NCBI GenBank assembly: GCA_011800805.1 | Contig: MPNW01000470.1 | Span: 10,300-74,299, forward strand | From: Hirudo medicinalis | Lineage: Eukaryota; Annelida; Clitellata; Hirudinida; Hirudinidae | Reading direction: 5' to 3' | DNA length: 64,000 nucleotides | Shown: one piece after another, positions 12,801 through 23,455 of the stretch | Layout of the letters: every line of letters begins with the position of its first letter | Numbering within the stretch: position 1 is the stretch's first letter | Program-made: the position numbers and the translations under genes | The notes under the pieces: model-generated | The model's input: only the letters and a program-made list of their open reading frames with translations | Told to the model about the DNA's origin: nothing | Databases searched by the model: none

Positions 12801-14092
12801 TTGTTTCCTTGGAATGCATTTTTGAGGTGCTCTTGCTAAAGTTTGTTCTTTTCTTCGGAGACAGATCGAGGACAAGGAAATTTATGCAACAATTAATCAG
12901 AGGGATGGAATGGTCAGTTTCCATGACAACCCTGAAAAGTACAATTCTGCAAAGATGCTGAAGGATCTCACAGGACAGGTGTGTCTGATTTTATGCTAAC
13001 TTCATATCTTTAATTCTCTGGAAAAAATTAGAACTTCCTTTCTCTTGATACATGTCTTGTCACAAAAATATCAAATACTATCATAAACCAGTTGATAATT
13101 TGTTGAGTACTGAGTAGTGTTAATTTTATTAGAAATTACTTCCATGCCATCCAGAAAAACATTTTTCTAAATCATCATATGATTCATTTCATACATTATA
13201 TAAATTTATATTATTGCTTTAGATCAAGAAGTGCATAGAATTGGATCATCAGTTGAAGATGATGGACGAGGAGATTCTCTTGAGTCCTCAGTACCTTCAG
13301 AAGGTTTGCAAGTTGCCAGATAAAATTTAGTAATATTGTTCCTGCTTCATCAAGCTTACACTTTTAACACATATTCTTTGTTTGACAGATTGATCTGTTT
13401 CAGAAATAAATGCAATCCTTTCAGTAGTTAATAAGTCTGTTGAAATTTATTGTTGGTGTTCATTTTCATGTATATGGAAACACTAATTCATTGGAAGAAT
13501 TCATTCATTCATGGTTTATTTGGTCGTGATGTTTGTTTCCAACATTCGAACGTGTGGTAGGAATACTCAACTTGGGACATTATCCAGCAAACTTTGTGTA
13601 TCTTAGGTGTCTCCTGACTTGTATATATTGAGAATACAATAATTTGACTGGTTAATTTGTTCACTGTCCTTGACTTGAGATTGTTTTTTCAATTTGGGTC
13701 AAAATCATAAAGCCTTATTTGGTTAACTTCTCTTTTGTGTGGAAATCATTTGATTAGTTGATCAGTTTATTATCATTTCAAATCTTTGGTTAAATTGCAA
13801 TTTTGGTTTAAAATGTTGGTTAAATCATTGACAAAGTAACCTGATGTCGAGATGATCTTTATGACTTTCACATTTAATGTTGCTTTGGTAAGTTTTCAAG
13901 GAACTTGTAACCCTCATTTCATGAAAGTTGAATTACTAAAGTTTTTAACAATTCATGGTGGAAGCAGTTAATTTTAATGCTTGATACGTGAACATGTAAC
14001 TGCAGGTATCAGGATTGTGTGAGGACGATGGCTCAGGTCTTCCGATGGTGAAGATCAGTGGCTTTTATGATCCTGTCTCCATCAAATCCTGA
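9870..14092 (+). CDS. COPS3: COP9 signalosome subunit 3
   Basis: This gene encodes CSN3, a PCI-domain subunit of the COP9 signalosome, which removes NEDD8 from cullin-RING ubiquitin ligases. Fifteen exons join without a phase error: 9870-9927, 10159-10288, 10597-10706, 11002-11051, 11159-11251, 11511-11585, 11881-11985, 12049-12138, 12211-12261, 12332-12430, 12534-12605, 12702-12788, 12865-12978, 13223-13303 and 14006-14092. They total 1302 bases, or 433 residues against about 423 in human. Diagnostic stretches include KHFLVYYYYGGMIYAALKNF, DQNMGLVKQC, the PCI segment LSFNDMANRVQLSGA and DGMVSFHDNPEKYNS. The start is the first ATG, giving MAGNVLESYVNDVQ. The acidic CSN3 tail is replaced by a short end (CEDDGSGLPM and on). 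The stop lies 111 bp from the convergent kelch gene, so 3' UTRs may overlap. Confidence 0.96.
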
Positions 14093-14203
14093 GAGGAATG
14101 CAGTCTTAACTAAATATTATTTTGCATTAATATTCATTTAATTTCATGTCCACATTTATTAACATGCTCGAGTTTAACAGAAGAAAATAAATCTCTCGGA
14201 TTG

Positions 14204-15174
14204 TTACTGGATCGGCAAAATCTGGTAGAGAGTGCATTTAACCGTGTTGTTTTCACCCCCGTGAATGAGGATCTTGTCTTCATTCTCGCACATGACGTGT
14301 CCACTCAGATGAACCGAGGATTCTCCAAGGTATGTCCATTTCACCGAGGTTTGCAGTTGAGCAGGTAGCACTCTGAAAGAGCCTCCTTGTGTTTGCCATC
14401 AAAGGACCAACCTCCATGTAACAGAATACCTGTGCCAGAGTTGCAAATGGCAGTTGCGTGGTATTTCCTCGTAATGATTTTGAGCGGCTTGTTCGAATCG
14501 ACGTGTTGCCCTTTGAACGTTGCATTGGAAGATTTACAGGCACCTGGTGTTGAAAAGGGGTGGGTTTCCATCAAGTTATCCCCACGACCTCCCAGTATAA
14601 AAAGTTGTTTTCCAATCATGTCACATGTGTGGCCTGATCGCGATCCTACGGTAGTCTCCAGTTGGGTGTATGTAAACTTGCGATCAGAAATTCTGCAACT
14701 GAGTACAAACATGCTCGCGAATCTGCGCTGTGTTTTCAAAAATCCCTCTCGGCCGATGATGAGTATGTCCCCATTGGCCAGAGGATTTGCTGTGTGGGAG
14801 CTCAAGCCGCTACCAGTGGGGAATCCCGTAGTTTTGCATTCTATCCACTTTTTTTCTTTTGTGTCGAATGTGCTCACATCACTCACCCGCGCCTTGCCAT
14901 TCCAGCCACCGATTAGGACGAAGTAACGGTTGGAAAGAGAGACGCAGGCGTGATAGCTGAGCGAGGGAGAAGCCTGTGATGTCAGGTCTGACCAAATACC
15001 GGTTGAGGGAGAGTATTCGTAAAGGCCGTTGAGCGGAGTTTTGCTTCCTGGACGATCAATGCCTCCGTGAACATACAAACATTTATTAATAACACATCCA
15101 ACATGGTATGCTAAGGTTGGTCCCCCTGGGGAAATTATTTCAAACTTTATCGAGTTTTGGCTGGGAACACTCAT
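14204..15174 (-). CDS. KLHDC9: Kelch-domain protein, KLHDC9-like, with an apparent 1-bp frameshift
   Basis: An intronless minus-strand frame starts at ATG 15174 with kelch repeats: AYHVGCVINKCLYVHGGI, YHACVSLSNRYFVLIGGW, GHTCDMIGKQLFILGGRG and YHATAICNSGTGILLHGGW. Each shows the glycine pair and spaced aromatics of a kelch blade, with typically a beta-propeller binding protein expected. The frame runs to about 14353. There the reading frame shifts: the matching tail (TYLGESSVHLSGHV, then KILIHGGENN, stop at 14204) is in another frame, reached if one A is added to the AAA run at 14350-14352. With that base the protein would be about 323 residues, against 349 in human KLHDC9. No plausible small intron replaces it; a donor at 14344 has no fitting acceptor. 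Sequencing error is most likely, a recent disabling mutation possible. Orthology to KLHDC9 is by length and gestalt, so moderately sure. Confidence 0.75.
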
Positions 15175-15426
15175 TGTTGGTAAACAAATCAGCCTGGAAA
15201 CCAGATTAAAGTTGATGCAAAGTTATTTATTCATTATTATCATCATCATTATTGTATTATTTTATTATTAGAATTACATTAGTTAATGTTTACCTTCTAG
15301 CTTCGATGGATAAAGCAAGACACGAAAGTGGGTGGATGCTTAGGGTCATCCTTAGTGATCCTCAGCAACCGTTCGTTTATGTGTATCATTTTCTAGGGCG
15401 AAGCCGCGGAATTAGGAAGCCGAACG
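15175..15426. promoter_or_regulatory. Shared promoter region of divergent kelch and TXNDC5-like genes
   Basis: Only 252 bp separate the two start codons, which face away from each other. The region holds a short ATT/ATC run (about 15231-15280) and no clear TATA box. A bidirectional promoter is inferred from the spacing alone. Confidence 0.5.
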
Positions 15427-18204
15427 ATGCTTGAATCAAAAGTCTTGTTTGTTCTCCTCTTGATTTTAAAGCGTGTCGAGGGCAACCAGTTTCAAGAAAC
15501 TTATAACGTTATGAGGAACGAATTAGCAAACATGGAGAAGCCCTTATTACATAAATATGACGAATATGATTTTGAGACAAATATACAGTCTCAAGTTCAT
15601 TTGATTCTTTTCCATAACTCTAAGTAATTATGTGTGATAAAAAAAATTTGTAAAACCAGTGAGACATTGGTTATATTATGACAGATGTCCGAGTTGCGCA
15701 AATGTCGTAGCGTTTCTCGAAGAAGTGGCACGGAAATTTGAAGGGCGCCAAAACGAGGAATCCTTAATTCTGGCTATGGTAAGATAATATTTATACTTTG
15801 ATTTCTGCCGAGATATCATATAAAAGATTTTAATCAATTCACAGGTTGAGTGCGACACCGTCGCAACATCATTGTGCCATGAATTGAAGATTACAGAATT
15901 GCCGACGTAATGTTTTGTTCTTTGTTAAAATGTGAATATATTAATTGATATTAAGTTGAAATTGTTTATACAGATTAGCAGTTTTCAAAAAAGACATAAA
16001 TCCAACTGCCAAGTTTACAGGAGACATGATATTGAGCCAAATAAAACAATTTATTCATAATGAAGGATCTCTTCTTGAGAAGCATGAAGTAAGGATAAGC
16101 TTAAAATATTTTTCAGGACCATGTTATTGTTCTGGGCCAATAATTACCAATATTTGGTTTCACATTGTAACTGAGTAAAGGGCTGATTGTTAGATCTGAT
16201 TCATATTGTTCGATAGAAAACCAGAGACATTTTCCTGAGTCAAGAAGTTGTAGCATTGGATGATTCCAATTTTGAGGAATACATCTCTAATGGACGACAC
16301 TTTGTTAAATTTCATGCTCCTTGGTGTGCATACTGTCAGAATCTTGCTCCAATATGGGAAGAACTTTCCAAGTCTTTAAAGCAAAATAATTTCATCAACA
16401 TATCCAAGGTATTATATTTAATTTTGAATCAAATAATATAAAGCTATAAGATCAACTACGATTAATTTGGATATTCTTCTATCAGGTGGACTGTATTGCT
16501 AATGCAGGCACTTGTGGTGAGCACAGGATCAAAAGCTACCCAACACTTGTTTATTTTAAAGATGGTCAACAGGTCTAAAAATATTTTTTACTTGTAACAT
16601 CAAGATGTCTAAAATTTCGTTATTGTCATATTTTCATGCATAACTTCAAAAATGTTTAATTTTAGTTTAATATGTTTAATAGTTACATTTTTGTGAAATC
16701 GGAAGACCTTCGCCATTTCGTTTATTTCTATTTGTTAATCATTTTAGAATAACTTACACTGTTTTATAAATACAAATACTGCAATGATACAAATTGTTAA
16801 ATTATTATCTTGCATTGTTAAATGATACTAGGTTGTGAAATATAAAGGACCAATGGACCACTCATCTCTGAAATCCTTTGTGGCTTCAATGAAACCTCAT
16901 CATTCTTTGGTATGATTTGTTGGCAACATTATTCTTCATCTGAACCGTTAAATTTATGTTTTAAATTCACTTAAATTTATACTCTTGCTAGTTTAAGTTG
17001 ATATATATCTGATAAATATTTTTGATTGAAGTATACTGATAATTACTTTTCATTTGAGCTTAAATAGCATTCTGCTTCAGCAAAAGCTAAAGGAAGTAAC
17101 CTCAGAAAATTTTGATGAAGCAACACGTGATGGAGCAACAATGGTTCGCTTCTATGACAACGGGTGCCCAAATTGCCAAAATACTGTGGATGGCTGGCAT
17201 GACCTTATCGACGATGTCGTTATGGGTGGATACGAAATCCAGATGGCGCAGGTTGGAATGTCACTAGGAAATGTTTCAGTTTTTAATTATATGTAACTTT
17301 TATTGATGACAATAAAATGTCTTCTGTTAAATTGCTTTATGGATTTTCCAGATCAACTGTAGAAAGAACCAAGAAAAGTGTTTTGATGAGTATGTCTTCT
17401 CTGTGCCAACAATTATTTTTTACAGGGATGGCAAGAGGGTTAGTATTTTCTTTTTAATTGCAATTTTAGTCTCTTATTTGGATTCTCCATCATTTCAAAG
17501 GTGGATGTGTTCAGAGGATCTCATTCAACTCTTCATGATTTGAGACAGTTTCTTTCCCTCTTGAAAGATAAGCAGGCATACAAGCTCCCGTCCCCTGATT
17601 TGGTTGTTAATTCTCATCGTTATATCATGATAAGTCACAATGACTTCATTGTATCCATATTACAATTATTATGATTTCCAGTCATGAATAATTTTTGTTG
17701 TGATTACATGATTGCCAGAGTTATGTGTCAAAATTACAAATGGATTCTTTTGACCTTGCAATTTCATCCGGGAAGTTTGTTTTTGTCAAGTTTTTTGTCC
17801 CCTGGTGAGGAGTTGTATGCAGCAAAATTTCACATTCCTCCTAAAATTTGTCATTTCCATGTCCAACCATCATTTCTAGGTGTGAATTTTGCAAATCGCT
17901 GTCTCCTATTTGGGAACAACTTGGAATAAAAATGCATCAAAAGAATCACACTTTGATAGCAGAGGTAAATTGCTCTGAACAAGACAAAATATGTCAGGAG
18001 AACCAGGTTTGGCAGCAGTTAAATCATTCAATATATTCACATAAACGATCACTTATAAACGATGCTTTTTCCCAGATCCGTGGTTACCCCACAATGCTTC
18101 TCTTCCATAATGGTCAGAAAATAGACATGTATACAGGTGACCATGAGGTCACCTCTCTCCATGACTACGTGTTCAACATGATCACGATCCATGATGAACT
18201 TTAA
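15427..18204 (+). CDS. TXNDC5: TXNDC5-like ER thioredoxin protein with four Trx domains and HDEL
   Basis: A secreted-pathway disulfide oxidoreductase of the ERp46/TXNDC5 type. Thirteen exons join in phase: 15427-15623, 15685-15778, 15845-15906, 15974-16088, 16217-16408, 16486-16572, 16832-16909, 17081-17251, 17352-17438, 17501-17602, 17719-17804, 17880-18006, 18076-18204; 508 residues. It has a signal peptide (VLFVLLLIL core, residues 6-14) and ends HDEL, an ER-retrieval signal. Four thioredoxin domains carry CPSC (67-70), CAYC (193-196), CPNC (304-307) and CEFC (425-428), each followed by its cis-proline motif (ELPT, SYPT, SVPT, GYPT). Vertebrate and fly relatives have three domains with CGHC-type sites; none here is CGHC. 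Domains 2 and 4 are closest to TXNDC5 (FHAPWCAYCQNLAPIWEEL; FFVPWCEFCKSLSPIWEQL). Domains 1 and 3 are more diverged and have lost the APW before the cysteines. Changed redox potential or a holding role is inference. Confidence 0.92.
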
Positions 18205-18474
18205 ACTTTTGCTTTTCTTTAACTTCATTGAATCATTCATCAATGGCTTCTTGGAAAATTTGAGGAATATGAATCAACTCTTAATTTCTATGCAATCCTG
18301 AGTTCCATATTGATTAATATTCATGATAATGATTTTATTTTTATATCGTATCTTGATAATATGTTTGTCTAAATGAAATGTGTTAGAATTTGCATTGATA
18401 TTGCAATTGTGCCTAAGTTCGGTGGCTTATTACATGGTAAACAAGTTTAATCAATTAAATCCTCATTCTTGCAG

Positions 18475-18549
18475 AATTGCTCAAAATGTTTAGGCCTGTC
18501 AGCCGACGGAAAAACCTGCTACGCACATACAAATGCTTGTCGAGTTAAG
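18475..18549 (+). other. Orphan Cys-rich exon candidate
   Basis: Between TTCTTGCAG and AAGGTTGTT lies a 75-base open stretch reading NCSKCLGLSADGKTCYAHTN and ACRVK. The LSADGKTC string resembles the end of EGF-like domains. Exactly 25 codons with phase-0 borders is suggestive, but no partner exon was found and it lies in the 3' flank of the TXNDC5-like gene. It could be chance or a pseudo-exon. Confidence 0.25.
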
Positions 18550-20033
18550 GTTGTTGGTGGTTACGGTATGACCTTCATACAAAATGTTGGCATTTCAGAG
18601 ACTCAAACCTAAAGTACTCTTAATGAAATTACAGACAAATGAAATATTAGTAAGAGAAAGGGTTTTGCACATTGACGCACATACATTGGTACTGGAAATT
18701 TTTTTTGAGGGTGCATCGTGTTTCCCAAGCCATTTAGATTTTTTATCATAAAAAATAACACTTGAACTCCCACCTTTCAAGAATTATCAAACTTTTTCAA
18801 CCCCCCCCTATTTTGTTGACATAGACTGCCCATTACTCGTTAGAAATTATGCCTGAAAATATTTTTGCACCTGCATTATCATTAACCTTCAGCTCTGCGA
18901 TTAGCAAGTGGATCTTGAGGGATTTGCTGCTCAAGATTTGCATAACGAAAAAAATGATGCCAAAATTTGACAACGTTGAAATTATTAGCGAGTTTGGTAG
19001 CAACCACCACTCTCATTGAAAACTCGATTCTTGAACAGATTTTGTGAGACGTCGTCAATTATATTTGTCATTTAAAACAAATTTTAGTGTTTAGCAAAGA
19101 GTTAACCCTTGTTTTTGTCAGCCTACAACATTAAAAAGATTTTTCAGCTATCCCGCTATGTAACATAAATTTATGGGAAAACCTTCTTTCGTCCTGCCTT
19201 TTGGAGGCAATGACAGGAAATTAGTTGAACAATGGTCAAATGATGTCTTGCTGTTGACGGCTCTGCTACTGGCCGACCACTGCAGGTGACAATAACGAGG
19301 GCTGTAACCTGTAAGCAGGGCCTCATTCCTTTGTCTCAGTTGCGTTTATGTGGGCACATTCTGTACAGGCACTTTTTTGTGCTCTGGAATCGAATCTCTA
19401 ACGAAATATATTGGCATATTAATACTTGTGGAACTCTTGCAATTGCGTACGAAGCGTGATGAAAACGTTCAATTTGTGACACTCCAAGATTTAGACGAAT
19501 AAAATGTGCACGAACTGTCATGATATAAGCAGAACAATGCGAGGAGCAGATAAATGTGTGCCTATTCTGCCTGGGGAGCTTTTCATCTACTAAGTCACCT
19601 ACTCGCTTTCGATGAATAAGGCTCTTCAAAATTAAGCCCGATATTTGCTCTCACAGAAAGAAATTTCAATTTGAGGGTCGTCACAGATCGCAAGAATTCA
19701 TTCATGCTGAACCGTTATGCCTCAGACGAATGACCTCATGAACACATCCCAGAATATTCGAGAATTAAGAAGTGAGAAAGGTGAGGTGTGATATTTTTGT
19801 TATTTCCACGATAACGAGGCCCGACGATCGTTGCTAAGCGTTAATGGATTTCCGGATTTACCTTGATGCAAATCGAGTTCATCAAGAATCAGAATAAACA
19901 AAAGCACGTGTTGAGATTACATTAGGTCGTTCATTCTATGCATGGATGATTCCAAGATGATCACTCAAGCGGGAAATGCATGCTTGATTGACCATCCGAT
20001 CATCGACAAACATCCTGAGGATGGAAAGGACCG
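18550..20033. other. Intergenic region upstream of Pax
   Basis: No exon recognised. It contains copy B of the dispersed repeat at 18741-18825, related to the segment at 7.5 kb. The 5' exon of the Pax gene, which must end in phase 1, should lie in or beyond this stretch but could not be fixed. Confidence 0.4.
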
Positions 20034-20042
20034 CTATATAAG
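20034..20042 (+). promoter_or_regulatory. Candidate TATA box for the Pax gene
   Basis: CTATATAAG, about 280 bp before the first paired-domain exon, fits a TATA consensus. ATG codons follow at about 20070 and 20089, but neither gives an obvious phase-1 first exon with a clear donor. Confidence 0.35.
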
Positions 20043-20318
20043 TTTCTCCGAAACGTTTCGTAAAAGTTGGAATGCTTCACTTTTGGCTAAAAATGAAGCT
20101 GGTTGATCGAATTTTAGCCGAATACTTAAATCCTACTTAATCACCGCTTTCTTACTTATGTCTAACCTAAGGAACAAGAAACGTTCATAAATTTAAAAAG
20201 ATTCCTAATCGATTCGCAAAATCTTGATCGTTTCTCAAATCATCGCCCATCGCCAAACCTCTAAGCTTTTGGAAACCTAGTTCTTGTTATTCACCTTACA
20301 AGTTTTATTGGCCTGTAG

Positions 20319-23300
20319 GGGGTGGAATAAACCAACTAGGAGGACTTTTTGTAAACGGTCGACCGCTACCAGAAAACATCCGTCACAAGATTGTCCTTCT
20401 GGCTCAAAATGGAGTCAGGCCCTGCGAGATATCGCGACAGATGAAGGTTTCGCATGGATGTGTCAGCAAAATCTTGGGAAGGTTAACATTGTAATAAAGA
20501 AATTTTTGAAAATTTACTATTTAAATTTGAAATGGAAAATCATTGATGCTCAGATTTTACGAAACCGGTTCCATAAAACCAGGAGTCATAGGAGGATCGA
20601 AGCCAAAAGTTGCCACCAACACCGTTGTTCAATGCATCGCTAATTACAAACTTGAAAACCCTACTATGTTTGCCTGGGAAATTAGAGATAAGTTGCTGAA
20701 AGACGGAATTTGCAGTAAGGAAAGTGTTCCCAGCGTCAGTTCCATCAACAGGTTTAAAGCTTTGTCGATAGAACATAAATTTAAACAGAACTTCTAATTC
20801 CATCTTCATTCTCTTTAAGAATGGATTGATACTTTGTAGATGCCCATTTGAGATAATGTTTTAAAGCCATAATGTAATTGCCTATTAATTTGGAAGGCTG
20901 AGGGCATGTGCAGTTTATCTCAGGAAAAGAATTATAAATTTAAAACAAGTGATAAAATTAATACAGGATAGTAAGAAACAAAACAACTGAGAAAATAAGG
21001 CAACTCACAGGTCAACCATCCAGCTTCAATCCTTCATACGATAGGGATTTGTCCGATGATTCTCAGCAGAGAACTCCAAAAGCTCAGCATTTCTACGAAG
21101 GACCAGACGGAGATGCTCTCCAGATGCAAACTGTTGATCCAGGAGAATTCATCACTCTCTGTCCAAACATCCTTGAAGGCTTTGGAAGTCAGCAGGTAAT
21201 TGGATTGTGTCGTGCTGTTTTAAATTACTCGAATTTATAATTTCTTTTAATTCAGTACATACAATTGGAAGGCCAAATGACACAGATCACAGGATGTTCT
21301 CTGATGGACTTAGCATCCAGGAATCAAGAGTCTATTTGTGAGATTAAAAGGTCACAAGTCGAAGATGATAACAACAACATCGACAGATGTTTTCTCGATG
21401 GCAATGTTTTTCCATTGGAAGAGTTGAAGAAACAGTTGGCCAGTGACAAGTATTTGGATCAGTCGGGAATTGAACTATTCAACGCTTTAACTCCTGAAAA
21501 TCTCAACAAACTGGGCATTAAAAGCTCCCTACAGAAGCACCAAGGAAATCTCGACCCACAAACAAAGCAAAAAACGGAACAGCTCATTCTGAATTCGCTC
21601 CTCGTGAAAGATGGAAATGTTTCGCAACACCCCTCACAGATCATCCCAGAACTGACGCCTATAAATTATTCCGTAGCTCTTAATAATTTGCTTTCCAAAC
21701 CCCGAGGAGCTACTGCGACTTACACAACACCCCTTGGTAAGGGATATTTAATTATAAGATTATGGACAAAACATTTTTAATGATTAAATACATATACATA
21801 AATCATGTTACAATCTCTGAATGGCGTGATGACGTCCAATCATTAGAATGATGTGTTCATGTCAACGATAGACGGAATCAGCTCAAGATTGTAATATTTT
21901 CATCTAAAAGGACACTTATTTATCTGTATGTTCGATTTTCCATTCATTTTTCTCACTGTGCCTTCTCTCGGCGAAAATATATGCACATACAAAGCCATAC
22001 ATTTGAAGTTATAAATTTCATATTTATATTCAGGAGTTACAACTATGACCTTGCTGCCGATTCCAGAAACAGAATGCAAAACTCAGAACCTATCAATTCC
22101 ACAGACTTCTATCATACTTGCCCCTCAAAACGCTACCAAACTCTCTCATCCTTCCACTAAAGTTGAGGGTAGGACATTTAGCAACCACGACTTTTAATAA
22201 TCGCGCGGTATTTGTAGTTCAAAGATTACGAAAGCAGATAACCTATCGTTCGATTGAATTAAATATGATAGGACTGAATTACTTTTTCTTGAACTCGACA
22301 ACCCGCTTCTCTTACTCTCTTATTTATTTCGCTGTAATATGAAATAATTTCTTGTCATTCTTCACAGCAGTCAACAATAGCATTGTGGGGGAAGGCAACA
22401 ACTCATCTTTCAGAATCTTCTCGCAAGACACTGACATAAATTTCATCCAGACATCATCTACTTATCACCAATTGCCAGATCTTCAGCCGACCTCACTCCA
22501 GTCCTCTACCAACAGTGACAAGAACGACAGACTGAATCTGGCAGGGGAATCGAGCCTAGCGAATCTGACCTTGTTGAAGGACACGATGGTTAACAGCACC
22601 GCTGATAATGACGACGACGACCGAGAAATTGTCACGCAATTGACCGAAGAAAGCAAAAGCAAGAATCTGACTGAAATGAAAACAGCTGATTATAGTTTGT
22701 ATACAAGCGACAGCTACAATTTCAACTACAACATTTGTGGAAGTAGTGAGTCACTTTTTATTTACTAAAACAAGTCCAGATTGTAATTAATAATTAATTG
22801 TTTTTTTAACCTTTTAGACTCAGAATTCCTGTTTTCTCCGACACAGTTTGTGGATAGCTCCTGGAACTTTGGTCTTCACAATAGTGAGTTCACTTTTCTT
22901 CTAATGAGTGAACATATTTTCCAGTGGAGTTTAATAATAACTTGGAAAGTTTATTCACTCTATTATCACTAAAACTCTAATTTCACAAAAACTACTGACA
23001 CCACAAAGCTCTAGAGTGTTATATTCATTCTTAGAGTGTTATTTCATCCTTAGTGAAAATTTATTGTTAAGTTTACATTATTTATCTATTTACAGTGAAC
23101 ACTTACCAGCTACAAATTATTTTATTTGAAAGTGTATCATAACTTGTAGATTGCTCCAGAAAGATTTAAAAATAATATGACCGATAATGTGTTAAAACTT
23201 GCAGCTTGAATTAAATTTTTTTCAGATCAGCAACAATATGGTGCCAATTCATCTGGATCGTATTTCTTGATGGAAGACAACCAAGACGATTACTTTGAAC

Positions 23301-23455
23301 ATACTATACCTAGCAAGCCTAATATGCATCTAACAACAAAAATCAACAGCTTACAAAATGAAAATGAAAATATTTTGATGAATCTCACGAATCATAACAG
23401 GGACGACCATGACAACAGCCTTCCTCAACATGCCGTATCCCTTGTTGTTAAGTGA
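20319..23455 (+). CDS. Pax2/5/8-like paired-domain transcription factor (first exon missing)
   Basis: Eight exons join in phase: 20319-20481, 20554-20751, 21000-21195, 21256-21736, 22034-22168, 22368-22745, 22818-22883 and 23226-23455, with stop at 23453. The first two encode a nearly complete paired domain, [20 protein letters not shown] through [20 protein letters not shown] to [22 protein letters not shown] is the Pax2/5/8 signature; RFYETGSI also occurs in Pox-neuro, but the KQV insertion of that class is absent. Paired domains bind DNA through two helix-turn-helix subdomains. After it come about 490 residues, Asn/Ser/Gln-rich and acidic in places (DNDDDDRE), with one helical-looking segment near [21 protein letters not shown] see neither the octapeptide nor any homeodomain, even partial. 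The start codon lies upstream, and the exon entering at 20319 needs one base from a preceding exon. A developmental regulator by family. Confidence 0.88.

Noticed and set aside
14387..14926. 179-codon plus-strand frame
   Set aside because: Exact antisense of the kelch gene, whose frame shows real kelch blades.
20070..20101. ATG at 20070 or 20089 as the Pax start
   Set aside because: Neither gives a phase-1 exit with a convincing donor into the exon at 20319.
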